A DNA stretch of 64,000 bases from CAVYPR01 sp963770505. Its GTDB lineage: Bacteria > Actinomycetota > Acidimicrobiia > Acidimicrobiales > RAAP-2. Each line of letters begins with the position of its first letter. Positions within the stretch are counted from its first letter, which is position 1. A program made the position numbers and the translations under genes. The notes beneath the pieces were generated by a model, which saw nothing but the letters and a program-made list of their open reading frames with translations, ran no database searches and was not told the DNA's origin. The stretch is taken from positions 124,001 through 188,000 of the forward strand of contig CAVYPR010000006.1 of the NCBI GenBank assembly GCA_963770505.1, in the 5' to 3' direction. Of this stretch, positions 19,799-28,600 are shown piece after piece.

Positions 19799-20980
19799 TC
19801 AGCGATCGACGGAGAGGACGAGCCCGCTGGTCGGCACCCCGGTGCCGGCCGTCACCACCACGTGCTCGAGGCCGTCCACCTGGTTGACCGAGGTGCCCCG
19901 CACCAGGCGCACGGCCTCGGCGATGCCGTTCATCCCGTGGAGGTAGGCCTCGCCCAGCTGGCCGCCGTGGGTGTTGATGGGCAGCGAGCCGCCGAGCTCG
20001 ATGTTGCCGTCGCGCACGAACTCCTTGGCCTCCCCCCGCTCGCAGAACCCGAGCTCCTCGAGCTGGTAGAGGACGTAGGGGGTGAAGTGGTCGTAGAGGA
20101 TGGCCGCGTCCATGTCCTGCGGTCCGAGACCCGAGGTCTCCCAGAGCTGGCGGGCCACCACCGACATCTCGGGAAGCCCCAGGAGGTCGTCGCGGTAGTA
20201 GGAGGTCATCATGTCCTGCCCGGCCCCGGACCCCTGGGCGGCGGCGGCCACCACGGCCGGCGGGCGGGCCAGGTCCCGGGCCCGCTCGAGCGAGGTGACC
20301 ACCAGGGCCTGGGCGCCGTCGGTCTCCTGGCAGCAGTCGAGGAGGTGCAGGGGCTCGACGATCCAGCGGCTGGCCTGGTGTTCCTCGAGGGTGATCGCCT
20401 GGCCGTGGAACCAGGCCTTGGGGTTGGTGGCGGCGTGCCGGCGGTCGGCCACCGCCACCCGACCGAGGTCCTCGCTGGTGGCCCCGGTCACGTGCAGGTA
20501 GCGCTGGGCGGCCATGGCCACCCACTGGGCCGGGGTCAGCAGGCCGACCGGCGCGTAGAAGGCGAAGTGGGCGTTCTCGGCGTTGGCCACTGCCGGCCGT
20601 CCCTGCACCCCGGTGCCGAACCGGTGGCCCGACCGCTCGTTGAAGGCCCGGTAGCAGACGACCACGTCGGCCACCCCCGAGGTGACGGCCAGGGCCGCCT
20701 GCTGGACCGTGGCGCACGCCGCCCCGCCCCCGTAGTGGATGCGGCTGAAGAAGGTGAGCTCCCCCATCCCGAGCGACCGGGCGATGTCGATGTCGGGGTT
20801 GGTGTCGGCGCTGTAGGTCACCATGCCCTGGACCTCGGACGGCTCGATCCCCGCGTCGGCGAGGGCGGCGTCGACCGCTTCGACGGCGAGGCGGAGCTCG
20901 GAGCGCCCCGAGGCCTTGGAGAACTCGGTGGCCCCGATGCCGGCGACGGCCACCCGACCGGCGAACGAGTGGTCGGTCAC
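19799..20980 (-). CDS. Thiolase-like lipid-transfer protein, Ltp2-like steroid retro-aldolase
   Basis: Protein of 393 residues of the SCP2-thiolase-like/lipid-transfer family, starting VAVAGIGATEFSK and containing HYGGGAACATVQQAAL, HFTPYVLYQLEELGFC and NTHGGQLGEAYLHG. In mycobacteria Ltp2 (Rv3540c) works with the DUF35 part of ChsH2 to cleave the last three-carbon piece from the sterol side chain, releasing propionyl-CoA and androstenedione. A DUF35 partner is encoded three genes upstream in this operon, and the ATG overlaps the ChsH1-like stop as ATGA. Family is confident; the steroid role comes from gene order. A generic acetyl-CoA acetyltransferase activity is less likely. Confidence 0.85.
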   Translation of the reverse strand: MTDHSFAGRVAVAGIGATEFSKASGRSELRLAVEAVDAALADAGIEPSEVQGMVTYSADTNPDIDIARSLGMGELTFFSRIHYGGGAACATVQQAALAVTSGVADVVVCYRAFNERSGHRFGTGVQGRPAVANAENAHFAFYAPVGLLTPAQWVAMAAQRYLHVTGATSEDLGRVAVADRRHAATNPKAWFHGQAITLEEHQASRWIVEPLHLLDCCQETDGAQALVVTSLERARDLARPPAVVAAAAQGSGAGQDMMTSYYRDDLLGLPEMSVVARQLWETSGLGPQDMDAAILYDHFTPYVLYQLEELGFCERGEAKEFVRDGNIELGGSLPINTHGGQLGEAYLHGMNGIAEAVRLVRGTSVNQVDGLEHVVVTAGTGVPTSGLVLSVDR

Positions 20981-21435
20981 GGGCGGTTCCCTCCGTCGGG
21001 CAGGGCCACCGTCACGGTCCCGGTCACGTGGTCGCCGAGGCGGTTGCTACCCCGCACGGCGACCCTGACCCGGCCGCGGTCCCCCTCCGGCTCGGGCCCG
21101 AGCTTGACGTCGACGGCGCCGGTGAGCGTCATCGAGTCCCCGGGGTAGTTGGGGGCCCCCAGACGGATGGCCACCTCGCGCAGCAGCCCACCGGGACCGG
21201 TCCAGTCGGTGACGAACCTGCCCACCAGGCCGTTGGTGGTCAGGATGTTCATGAAGATGTCGTCGGACCCGCGCTGGCGGGCGAGCTCGGCGTCGTGGTG
21301 GACGTCCTGGTAGTCGCGGCTGGCCAGTGCGGCCGAGACGATGAGCGTGCGGGTGATCGGGACGACGAGCGGGGGCAGCTCCTCGCCCTCTTCGACCTCG
21401 TCGTAGCCGAGGGTCCGTCGGAGGGGACCGGTCAC
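20977..21435 (-). CDS. MaoC-like hydratase subunit, ChsH1-like
   Basis: Single hot-dog MaoC-like protein of 152 residues. GTG 21435 is chosen for its GTGA overlap with the preceding dehydrogenase stop and because the hydratase sequence begins at once. The core ASRDYQDVHHDAELA carries the usual Asp and His of the hydratase motif, followed by ILTTNGLVGRFVTDW. In mycobacteria ChsH1 pairs with the N-terminal MaoC domain of ChsH2 to hydrate a steroid 17-propenoyl-CoA side chain. The same two proteins are in this operon, with 4-base overlaps throughout, which implies fixed stoichiometry. It is somewhat longer than mycobacterial ChsH1 (about 129 residues). Confidence 0.83.
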   Translation of the reverse strand: MTGPLRRTLGYDEVEEGEELPPLVVPITRTLIVSAALASRDYQDVHHDAELARQRGSDDIFMNILTTNGLVGRFVTDWTGPGGLLREVAIRLGAPNYPGDSMTLTGAVDVKLGPEPEGDRGRVRVAVRGSNRLGDHVTGTVTVALPDGGNRP

Positions 21436-22583
21436 CGGCCCGCCCCCGCGCCCGCCTCGGCACCCACCCGCGCCGCCACCAGCGAGCCGAGGTCGGCCAG
21501 CTGCCGGCCGGGACCGCCGAGGACCAGCTCGAGCTGCTTGCCCCACAGGAAGTGGCGGTGGATGGGGTAGGTGACGTCCGCCCCCATCCCTCCGTGGAGG
21601 TGCTGGGTGGCGTGCACGACCCGCTGGCCCCGCTCGGACGCCTGCCACTTGGCCACGGCCACCGCCTCGGCCGCCGGCCGGCCGGTGTCGATCCGCCAGG
21701 CCGCCTGCCAGAGGGTGACCCGCATCGCCTCGATGTCGATGGCCGCGTCGGCGGCCCGCAACATGGTGGCCTGGAAGGAGCTGAGGGGGCGGTCGAACTG
21801 TTGGCGCTCGTTCAGGTACGCCGCCGTCTGGCGCAGGGCCGACTCGGCGACGCCCACCGCCAGGGCGCACAGCCCCGTGCGGGCGGCGGCCAGCGTCCAG
21901 GCCAGGGCCGCCGCGCCCTCGTCCGGGCCGGCCACCACGTCGTCGGGGCCGACCGGCGCTCCGTCGAGGTGGAGGTGGGGGTGGACCTCGCGGTTGGTGG
22001 TGACCGCCCGCTCGAGGCGCGCCCCCTCGCCCGCCGGGTCGACCAGAACCAGCACGACACCGCCGCCGGGGGTGCGGGCCGGCACCAGCACCCGCGCCGC
22101 CACGTGGGCCTGGGGGACGGCCGGCTCGGTCCCGCCCAGCCGCCAGCCGCCCCCGTCGGGGACGGCCGTGACCCGGGGAGTGCCCGAGGCGCTCTCGGCG
22201 GTCCCGGTCAGGGCCGCGGTCAGATAGACCTCCCCGGCCACCACCTTCGGCAGCCAGCGAGCCGCCTGCCCGGCGGTGCCGAAGCGCGACAGGGGGAGCG
22301 CCCCCAGCACCAGGGTGGGCCACAGGGGGACCGGGGCGACGCACCGTCCCTGGGCCTCGAGGAGCAGGCACAGCTCGGTCAGCCCCAGCCCTTGGCCGCC
22401 GAGGTCCTCGGGGACGGCCAGCCCCAGCAGGTCGGCGGCGGCCAGGGCCGACCAGAGCCCGGCGTCCACCCGGTCCTCGGTGGCCTCGACCCTGGCCACC
22501 CGGTCGGGGTCGACCAGCGACCCGAAGACGCCCTCGGCCGCCTCGGCGACCGCGTCCTGCTCGGCGGTGAAGGTGAAGTCCAT
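21432..22583 (-). CDS. Acyl-CoA dehydrogenase, igr-type (FadE28/FadE29-like)
   Basis: FAD-dependent acyl-CoA dehydrogenase of 383 residues. It starts MDFTFTAEQDAV and carries the segment GLAVPEDLGGQGLGLTELCLL typical of the N-terminal helical domain. The C-terminal domain has YLNERQQFDRPLSSFQA and HATQHLHGGMGADVTYPIHR. In actinobacterial steroid clusters two such genes encode alpha and beta subunits of a heterotetramer (ChsE1-ChsE2) that oxidises the three-carbon side chain; the other candidate subunit is at 23633-24811. The start overlaps the ChsH2-like stop as TGATG. Which subunit holds the catalytic base cannot be decided by eye. Confidence 0.87.
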   Translation of the reverse strand: MDFTFTAEQDAVAEAAEGVFGSLVDPDRVARVEATEDRVDAGLWSALAAADLLGLAVPEDLGGQGLGLTELCLLLEAQGRCVAPVPLWPTLVLGALPLSRFGTAGQAARWLPKVVAGEVYLTAALTGTAESASGTPRVTAVPDGGGWRLGGTEPAVPQAHVAARVLVPARTPGGGVVLVLVDPAGEGARLERAVTTNREVHPHLHLDGAPVGPDDVVAGPDEGAAALAWTLAAARTGLCALAVGVAESALRQTAAYLNERQQFDRPLSSFQATMLRAADAAIDIEAMRVTLWQAAWRIDTGRPAAEAVAVAKWQASERGQRVVHATQHLHGGMGADVTYPIHRHFLWGKQLELVLGGPGRQLADLGSLVAARVGAEAGAGAGR

Positions 22584-23636
22584 CAGGCGCGTCCCTCGGC
22601 GGCGCCCGGCGCCGGCCCGAAGACCGGGAGGCTCAGGTTGTCGTCGTAGTCGACGAAGTGGGCCTCGACCGCCATCCCGATCCGCCAGCCGCCGGGCTCG
22701 AGGCCGTCGAGGTCGGCCACCAACCGGGTCCCCTCCTCGAGGGCCACCAGCCCGACGGGGAGCGGGTACTCGAACGCCGGGACCTGGGGGTAGTGGACGA
22801 CGACGAAGCTGTAGAGCTCCCCTCTCCCCGACGACTCCACGGTGTCCCACTCGAACGACCGGCACTCGGGACACGAGGGGAGCGGCGGGTGCCGGAGGGT
22901 GCCGCAGCCGGTGCAGCGCTGGATGAGCAGGCGGTGCTGGCGAGCCCCTTCGAACCAGAAGGCATTGTCGTCGGTGATGGCTGGCCTCGGGCGCAGGGGG
23001 CGGGCCTCGTCCCGACCCTCGGCCGGGCGCGGGCGGAACTTGAGGATGCGAAAGCGCATGGTGGCCACCGGCTCGCCGGCCGCCGCCAGCTCCTCGGGGC
23101 CGGCACCCGGCGCCGCCTCGCGGCACGGCCACGAACTCGGTGCGGGTGGTGACGAAGCGGCCGGTGCCCAGCCCGGTCGCCTTGACCGGCGAGACCTCCT
23201 CGAGGAACGAGGTGGCCACCAGCAGGTCCCCGGCCACCAGGGGCCGGTCGTAGCGCTGGTCGCAGTTGGTGGCCACCACCGAGGTCATGCCCTCGGCGTC
23301 GAGCAGGGCCATCATCTGTTCGTGGTTGGAGAGGGGCCGGCCCCCGTCGTCTGCGACCCCGCCGGCCGCGTCCCGACTCAGGGTGGCCGCCAGTCCGGGC
23401 ATCGTCCAGGCCTGGAGCATCGTCGGGGGGGCGATGGCCTGGGCCAGGCCGACCGCCCGAGCCGCCTCGTCGGAGAGGTAGACCGGGTTCTCGTCGCCCA
23501 TGGCCTCGACCCAGTGGTGGATCATCGCCTGGTTGACCGCCGAGCGGGCCACCAGCGGCGGACCGGTGGGCCGGCCCACCAGCGCGGCGAGCTGCTCGCC
23601 GTGGTCGGGGAGGTCGGAGCCGCCGGAGGCGCTCAC
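22583..23636 (-). CDS. MaoC-DUF35 fusion, ChsH2-like hydratase/aldolase partner (one frameshift)
   Basis: The first part (23636 to about 23120) is a MaoC hot-dog domain with WVEAMGDENPVYLSDEAA and APPTMLQAW. The second part reads in the +1 frame as a DUF35 protein with a zinc ribbon (CTGCGTLRHPPLPSCPEC) and an OB-fold. Joined, the protein has about 350 residues, like mycobacterial ChsH2 (311), whose MaoC domain hydrates the side chain with ChsH1 and whose DUF35 domain activates Ltp2. The break lies near 23117-23125; deleting one base gives a smooth linker rich in Ala, Gly and Glu before ATMRFRILKF. I favour a sequence error over a true split. If real, internal starts could still yield separate domains. 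Confidence 0.8.
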
Positions 23637-24811
23637 CGCTGGTCCCGCCGCATGCCGAGCCCCACCATGGCCACGATTTCACGCTGCACCTCGTTCACCC
23701 CGCCGCCGAAGGTGTTGATCTGGGCCTGGCGGCCCGAGGCTTCCAGGCGGCCCCGCAGGATGGCCCCGGGCGATCCGGGGGCGAGGTAGCCGGCGGACCC
23801 CACGATGCCCAGCAGGAGGTGGTAGACCTCGACGGTCCGCTCGGTGCCGAAGACCTTGATTGACGACGACTCGTCGGCGGTGAGGGTGTCGGCGGCCACC
23901 GAGGTGGCCATGCGCCAGTTGAGGAGGCGCATGGCCTCGAGCTCGCACACGGCCCGGGCCAGGTCCATCTGCACCCAGGGCTGGTCGATGAGGCGCCGGC
24001 CGTCGTCGCAGGCCGCGTCGGCGGCCCACGCCGCCACCTCGTCGAAGAGCTGCAGGGAGAGCCCGCTCCAGGCGGCCAGCCCCACCCGCTCGTGGTTGAG
24101 CTGGGTGGTGATCATCCTCCAGCCCTCGTTCTCCTCCCCCACCCGCATGGTGACCGGGACGCGGACGCCGTCGTAGTAGGTGGCGGTGGTGGTGAGGCCG
24201 CCGACGGTGTGGATGATGTTCCACTCGAAGCCCGGGGCGGTGGTCGGCACGCAGAGGATGGAGATCCCCTTGTGCTTGGGGGCGTCGGGGTCGGTGCGCA
24301 CGGCCAGCCACACGTAGTCCGCCTGATCGGCGCCGCTGGTGAAGATCTTGGCCCCGTTCACCACGTAGGTGTCGCCGTCGCGCCGGGCCCGGGTGCGCAA
24401 CGACGCCAGATCGGTGCCGGCCTCGGGCTCGGTGTAGCCGATGGCGAAGTTGACCTCGCCGGAGAGGATGGCGGGGAGGAAGAACTGCTTCTGCTCCTCG
24501 GTGCCGAACCGCATGATCGTCGGGCCGACCGTGTTCACGGTGACGAAGGGGAACGGGGCGCCGGCCCGGCGCGTCTCGTCGAAGAAGATGAACTGGTCGG
24601 TGGCCGGCCGCCCCTGCCCGCCGTACTCGGTGGGCCAGCCGATGCCCAGCCAGCCGTCCTTGCCGATGGTCCGGACGACTCTCCGCCACTGCTCGCCGCC
24701 CTCGCCCCCCTCGGCCAGGCCGGCCCGCACCTCGTCGGTGAGCAGGTCTGCGTAGTAGCGCCGGAGCTCGTCGCGCAGCATGCGCTGGTCTGGGCTCTCC
24801 TCGAGGAACAT
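23633..24811 (-). CDS. Acyl-CoA dehydrogenase, igr-type (FadE29/FadE28-like)
   Basis: FAD-dependent acyl-CoA dehydrogenase of 392 residues, first gene of the five-gene minus-strand operon. Start ATG 24811 is followed by MFLEESPDQRML; the upstream frame crosses the promoter region. Motifs include GIGWPTEYGGQG, IGYTEPEAGTDLASLRTRA (FAD/substrate loop), NGAKIFTSGADQADYVW and C-terminal NTFGGGVNEVQREI. It is similar to the gene at 29794-30969, so the two dehydrogenase pairs probably arose from one another. The likely role is one subunit of a heteromeric steroid side-chain dehydrogenase with 21432-22583. It is divergent from the P450 gene, with KstR-like motifs between. Confidence 0.88.
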   Translation of the reverse strand: MFLEESPDQRMLRDELRRYYADLLTDEVRAGLAEGGEGGEQWRRVVRTIGKDGWLGIGWPTEYGGQGRPATDQFIFFDETRRAGAPFPFVTVNTVGPTIMRFGTEEQKQFFLPAILSGEVNFAIGYTEPEAGTDLASLRTRARRDGDTYVVNGAKIFTSGADQADYVWLAVRTDPDAPKHKGISILCVPTTAPGFEWNIIHTVGGLTTTATYYDGVRVPVTMRVGEENEGWRMITTQLNHERVGLAAWSGLSLQLFDEVAAWAADAACDDGRRLIDQPWVQMDLARAVCELEAMRLLNWRMATSVAADTLTADESSSIKVFGTERTVEVYHLLLGIVGSAGYLAPGSPGAILRGRLEASGRQAQINTFGGGVNEVQREIVAMVGLGMRRDQR

Positions 24812-24874
24812 GGCAGACGGCTCTCGGTGCTCCCTCGCCGGTCCCGGCGCGTCCAGGCCGACTCGGGGCAAAAC

Positions 24875-24888
24875 TGTAACAGGTTCTC
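24875..24888 (+). promoter_or_regulatory. KstR-like operator, one mismatch
   Basis: TGTAACAGGTTCTC matches TnnAACnnGTTnnA except for the last base. It lies 64 bases upstream of the minus-strand dehydrogenase operon start at 24811. Confidence 0.5.
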
Positions 24889-24924
24889 GCGATGGCGCCC
24901 CTGGTCCGGGCCGGCCCGGACCCC

Positions 24925-24930
24925 TATGAT
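24925..24930 (+). promoter_or_regulatory. -10 element for the P450 operon
   Basis: TATGAT is close to the actinobacterial consensus TAnnnT and lies 77 bases before the P450 start at 25007, in one of the few AT-rich patches of this region. The KstR-like motif that follows at 24934 would sit over the transcription start, suitable for repression. Confidence 0.5.
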
Positions 24931-24933
24931 AAG

Positions 24934-24947
24934 TGGTACGTGTTCTA
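24934..24947 (+). promoter_or_regulatory. KstR-like operator, one mismatch
   Basis: TGGTACGTGTTCTA matches TnnAACnnGTTnnA except at the fourth base. It is placed 3 bases after a TATGAT element upstream of the P450 gene. Confidence 0.5.
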
Positions 24948-25006
24948 ATTTCTGCTTCCGGACGCGGCCCTCCGCCCCGGCGCGCGGGGCCTGAGGGGAA
25001 GACGGC

Positions 25007-26233
25007 GTGCTGCTCGACGAGATCGACCTCACCGACGGGCGCAACTTCGTCGACGCCGTCCCCCACGAGTGGTTCCGCCGGCTCCGCCGGGAGGCCCCGG
25101 TGGTGTGGCACCCACCGGGCCACGGGTCCTTGGGCTTCTGGTGCGTCACCTCCTACGACGACTGCGTGACCGTCAACCGGGACTGGGAGCGATTCTCCTC
25201 GTACCAAGGAAGCGCCCTCCTGCACGACCTGAACGACGGGGGGCTGGCCCAGCAGCGACTGATGATGCTGAACATGGACCCGCCCATGCACACCCGCTAC
25301 CGCCGGCTGGTGAACCGGGGCTTCACCCCCAAGATGGTGCGGGACCTGCGCGACTCGACCTCGCGCTACACCGACCGGATCATCGACGCCGTCTGCGAGC
25401 GGGGGACGGCCGACTTCGTGGAGGAGATCTCGGCCGAGCTACCCCTGCTGGTGATCGCCGAACTGCTGGGCATCCCCCCCGAGGACCGGCGGCGGGTCTT
25501 CGACTGGTCGAATCGCATGGTCGGCAGCGAGGATCCCGAGTACCAGCTCACCGACGCCGAAGCCGGCGACGCGGCGGTCGCCGTGTACGCCTACGCCGAC
25601 GAGCTGTGCTCGGCGCGACGGCTGGCGCCGACCGACGACCTGGTGTCGGTGCTGCTCGAGGCCGAGGTCGACACAGAGAAGCTGGACCAGCTGGAGCTCG
25701 ACCTCTTCTTCCTGCTGCTGGTGGTGGCGGGCAACGAGACGACCCGCAACCTCATGTCCGGGGCCATGGCCGCCTTCTTCGACCACCCCGAGCAGTGGGA
25801 ACGACTGCGTGACGACCGCACCCTCATGGCCACCGCCGTCGAGGAGATGCTGCGCTACGTGACGCCCGTGATGTGCTTCCGACGCACGGCGGCAACCGAC
25901 ACCGTGCTGGGGGGCCAGGAGATCAGCGAGGGCGACAAGGTCATCTTCTGGCACGTCTCGGCCAACCGCGACGAAACGGTCTTCGGTGACCCCGACGGCT
26001 TCGACGTGGGCCGCGACCCCAACCCGCACATGGCCTTCGGGGGCGGGGGACCGCACTTCTGCCTGGGCGCCAACCTGGCCCGCATGGAGATCGCCGTTAT
26101 GTTCGACCGGCTGCTCGACCGGCTGCCGGACCTCTCCCTCGACGGGCCCGCACAGCGGCTCCGCTCCAACTTCATCAACGGCACCAAGCACCTGCCGGTG
26201 GCCTTCACCCCAACGGCCCCGGTGGGGGCCTGA
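25007..26233 (+). CDS. Cytochrome P450, CYP125/CYP124/CYP142-like sterol oxidase
   Basis: Haem monooxygenase of 408 residues. The I-helix motif AGNETTRN is near residue 240, the ExxR helix is EEMLRY near 282, and the haem loop FGGGGPHFCLGANLAR has the ligand Cys352. GTG 25007 follows a GAGGGGA ribosome-binding sequence; LLDEIDLTDGRNF and the LNMDPPMHTRYRRLVNRGF block are typical of CYP124/125/142 enzymes, which hydroxylate the sterol terminal carbon (C26/27). Divergence from an igr-like operon strongly echoes mycobacterial cyp125 context. The family is certain; the subfamily needs a tree. No ferredoxin gene is adjacent. Confidence 0.9.
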   Translation: MLLDEIDLTDGRNFVDAVPHEWFRRLRREAPVVWHPPGHGSLGFWCVTSYDDCVTVNRDWERFSSYQGSALLHDLNDGGLAQQRLMMLNMDPPMHTRYRRLVNRGFTPKMVRDLRDSTSRYTDRIIDAVCERGTADFVEEISAELPLLVIAELLGIPPEDRRRVFDWSNRMVGSEDPEYQLTDAEAGDAAVAVYAYADELCSARRLAPTDDLVSVLLEAEVDTEKLDQLELDLFFLLLVVAGNETTRNLMSGAMAAFFDHPEQWERLRDDRTLMATAVEEMLRYVTPVMCFRRTAATDTVLGGQEISEGDKVIFWHVSANRDETVFGDPDGFDVGRDPNPHMAFGGGGPHFCLGANLARMEIAVMFDRLLDRLPDLSLDGPAQRLRSNFINGTKHLPVAFTPTAPVGA

Positions 26234-26247
26234 GCGGGGCGCGGCCG

Positions 26248-27141
26248 ATGCGGTTCCACCAGGCGGTCAGCTTCTTGGACTTCGACCAGATCGTGCCGCT
26301 GTGCACGGCCTGTGACGACCTGGGCTACGCCGGCGCCTACCTCTCAGACCACCTCTTCAACCCGGCCGAGCTCGGCTCGCGCTACACGTACTCGGTGCGC
26401 GAGGACGGCGCCCCGGCCTGGGCCAAGGAGACGGCCTGGCCCGATCCGATGTGCGTCGTCTCGGGACTGGCCACGGTCACCAACAACCTCACCTTCACCA
26501 CCGGCGTCTACGTGGCCCCGGCCCGCGACTTGATCACGGTGGCGAAGTCGGTGGGCACCGCGGCGGCCCTCTCGGGCGACCGGGTGCGCCTGGGGGTGGG
26601 GGTCGGCTGGTGCCGGGAGGAGTTCGAGCAGACCGGCCAGGAGTTCGCCAACCGCGGGCGCCGACTGGACGAGATGATCCCGGCGCTGCGCGCCCTGTGG
26701 AAGGGCGGCTGGGTCGAGTTCCACGGCGACTACTACGACGTGCCGGCCTGCCAGATGAACCCCTCGCCCGGCCGCCCCGTGCCGATCCTGGGCGGCGGGC
26801 ACTCCGAGCCCGCCCTGCGTCGGGCGGCGACCCTGTGCGACGGCTGGATCGCCGCCGGGGCCTACTCGGCCGAGGAGGCCTGGGGCCACCTGGCCGAGCT
26901 CGAGGCCGCGCTCGGGCGCGCCGGGCGCGCCGGCGAGCCCTTCGACATCTACCTCTCCCTGGCCGAGCGGCCGGACCCCGACCTCTACCGACGGTTCGAG
27001 GAGGCGGGGGTGACCGACATGGTCTGCGCCCCGTGGATGGGCGTCCGCCCGGACACCGGGGTCGACCCCGGTGCGCTGCTGGCCCAGAGGATCGGCGCCT
27101 GCGAGTGGTTCGCCGAGCAGATCGTGGCCAAGCTGGCCTGA
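26248..27141 (+). CDS. F420-dependent LLM-class oxidoreductase (TIGR03619-like)
   Basis: Luciferase-like TIM-barrel oxidoreductase of 297 residues. It begins MRFHQAVSFLDFDQI, contains YLSDHLFNP, a TGVYVAPARDLITVAKSVGTAA substrate/cofactor segment, and RLGVGVGWCREEFEQ followed by RGRRLDEMI, features of the F420-dependent LLM families. It starts 14 bases after the P450 stop, so it is almost surely in the same operon and may reduce or oxidise a steroid intermediate. The exact reaction is unknown; similar enzymes occur in actinobacterial sterol gene regions. Confidence 0.85.
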   Translation: MRFHQAVSFLDFDQIVPLCTACDDLGYAGAYLSDHLFNPAELGSRYTYSVREDGAPAWAKETAWPDPMCVVSGLATVTNNLTFTTGVYVAPARDLITVAKSVGTAAALSGDRVRLGVGVGWCREEFEQTGQEFANRGRRLDEMIPALRALWKGGWVEFHGDYYDVPACQMNPSPGRPVPILGGGHSEPALRRAATLCDGWIAAGAYSAEEAWGHLAELEAALGRAGRAGEPFDIYLSLAERPDPDLYRRFEEAGVTDMVCAPWMGVRPDTGVDPGALLAQRIGACEWFAEQIVAKLA

Positions 27142-27170
27142 GGGTGGGCCGAACGAGACAGGAGGTCCAG

Positions 27171-28209
27171 GTGGCCAGAGGGATGAAGATCGGGCTGCAG
27201 CTCGGGTACTGGGGATCGGGGCCGCCCCCGGGCGCCGCCGAACTGGTGGTCGAGGCCGAACGGCTCGGCTTCGACTCGGTGTGGACCGCCGAGTCCTACG
27301 GCTCCGACGCCCTGACCCCGCTCGCCTGGTGGGGGTCGCGGACGCAGCGGGTGCGCCTGGGGACCTCCCTCTGCCAGCTGTCGGCCCGCACCCCCACCGC
27401 CATGGGCATGGCCGCCCTCACCATGGACCACCTCTCGTCCGGCCGCTTCGTGCTGGGGCTCGGGGTCTCGGGACCCCAGGTGGTCGAGGGCTGGTACGGC
27501 CAGCCGTTCCCCCAGCCGCTCGCCCGCACCCGCGAGTACGTCGACATCGTCCGCCAGGTGCTCGCCCGGCAAGGCCCGGTGGACGAGCCCCGGCCCCCAC
27601 TACCCGCTCCCCCTCCCTGGCGGCACCGGGCTGGGCAAGCCGCTCAAGCCCATCGTCCACCCGCTGCGGGCCGACATTCCGATCATCCTGGGCGCCGAGG
27701 GCCCGAAGAACGTCGCCCTGGCGGCAGAGATCGCCGACGGGTGGTTCCCCATCTTCTTCTCGCCCCGGGCCATGGTGTCCTTCGAGAGCGCCCTGGCCGA
27801 GGGGTTCGCCCGGCCCGGGGCCCGGCGGCGCCCCGAGGAGTTCGAGGTGCTGGCCTTCGCCCCCACCGTGCTCGGCGACGACGTCGAGGCGGCGGCCGAC
27901 GGCTTCCGCCCCTACCTCGCCCTCTACATCGGGGGCATGGGGGCGCGCGAGATGAACTTCCACTTCGACGTCTTCTGCCGCATGGGCTACGAGGCGGAGG
28001 CCACCAAGATCCAGTCCCTCTACCTCGACGGCCACAAGGACGCCGCGGCCGCCGCCGTGCCCACCGCCATGGTCGAGGACATCGCCCTGGTGGGCCCGCG
28101 GGAGAAGGTCCGCGACGACCTGGCGGCCTGGCGGGAGTCGATCGCCACCACCCTGCTGGTGAGCGGGGACGCGGCCACCCTGCGCACCATGGCCGAGCTG
28201 GTCGGCTGA
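27171..28209 (+). CDS. F420-dependent LLM oxidoreductase, Rv3520c family (one frameshift)
   Basis: The N-terminal half reads MKIGLQLGYWGSGPPPGAAEL and LGLGVSGPQVVEGWYGQPF, characteristic of the Rv3520c-type family. After about 27590 that frame turns to Arg/Pro-rich nonsense while the +1 frame continues as HYPLPLPGGTGLGKPLKP and LGAEGPKNVALAAEIADGW to a stop at 28209. Removing one C from the C runs at 27588-27597 restores a 345-residue protein, close to Rv3520c (347). GTG 27171 is chosen for AGGAGG five bases upstream; ATG 27183 is the alternative. Rv3520c itself lies in the mycobacterial cholesterol regulon, supporting a steroid link. Third gene of the P450 operon. Confidence 0.83.
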
Positions 28210-28600
28210 ACGCTCGCACCGCGGCCCACCTCGCCGGGCGCTGTCGGCCCCGCCGACCCCGACGCCGGCGTCGCCTTCGGCCACGCCGTGCACCTGTGGC
28301 TCTGCGACGCTGCCGAAACCCGTCCACATGGGAGTTCGGCCACCGGAAGCCAACGAGGGTAACGGTCTCGGCCAGAGCATCGAGATCCCCGGCCACCATC
28401 GCCACGACCGGGTGGTCTGGCGCCACGCGGTGCCGGACGCCGCTTGGCCACCTCGTCGGCGCTTCCTGCCATGTCGTCAGCGACGATGGTGCAGCCGTAC
28501 TACATGGGGAGCGTCTTCTGCCCCGGCCAGGTCGGCGACCTCGATCGGCTCCGCCCCGCTTCCGTGCGCGGCTAGGTGTCGGCCGACGGAGCCCGGGCGC
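28210..28600. other. 391-bp convergent spacer without a recognisable gene
   Basis: This lies between the plus-strand Rv3520c-like gene and the minus-strand dehydrogenase. On the minus strand, scattered short runs (for example VVAMVAGDLDALAETV near 28380-28430) look protein-like, but no frame is sustained and no family is recognised. It could be a decayed gene. Confidence 0.4.

Noticed and set aside
28210..28600. Decayed gene on the minus strand
   Set aside because: Only short protein-like runs in different frames; no family match, so it is left as an unassigned spacer.
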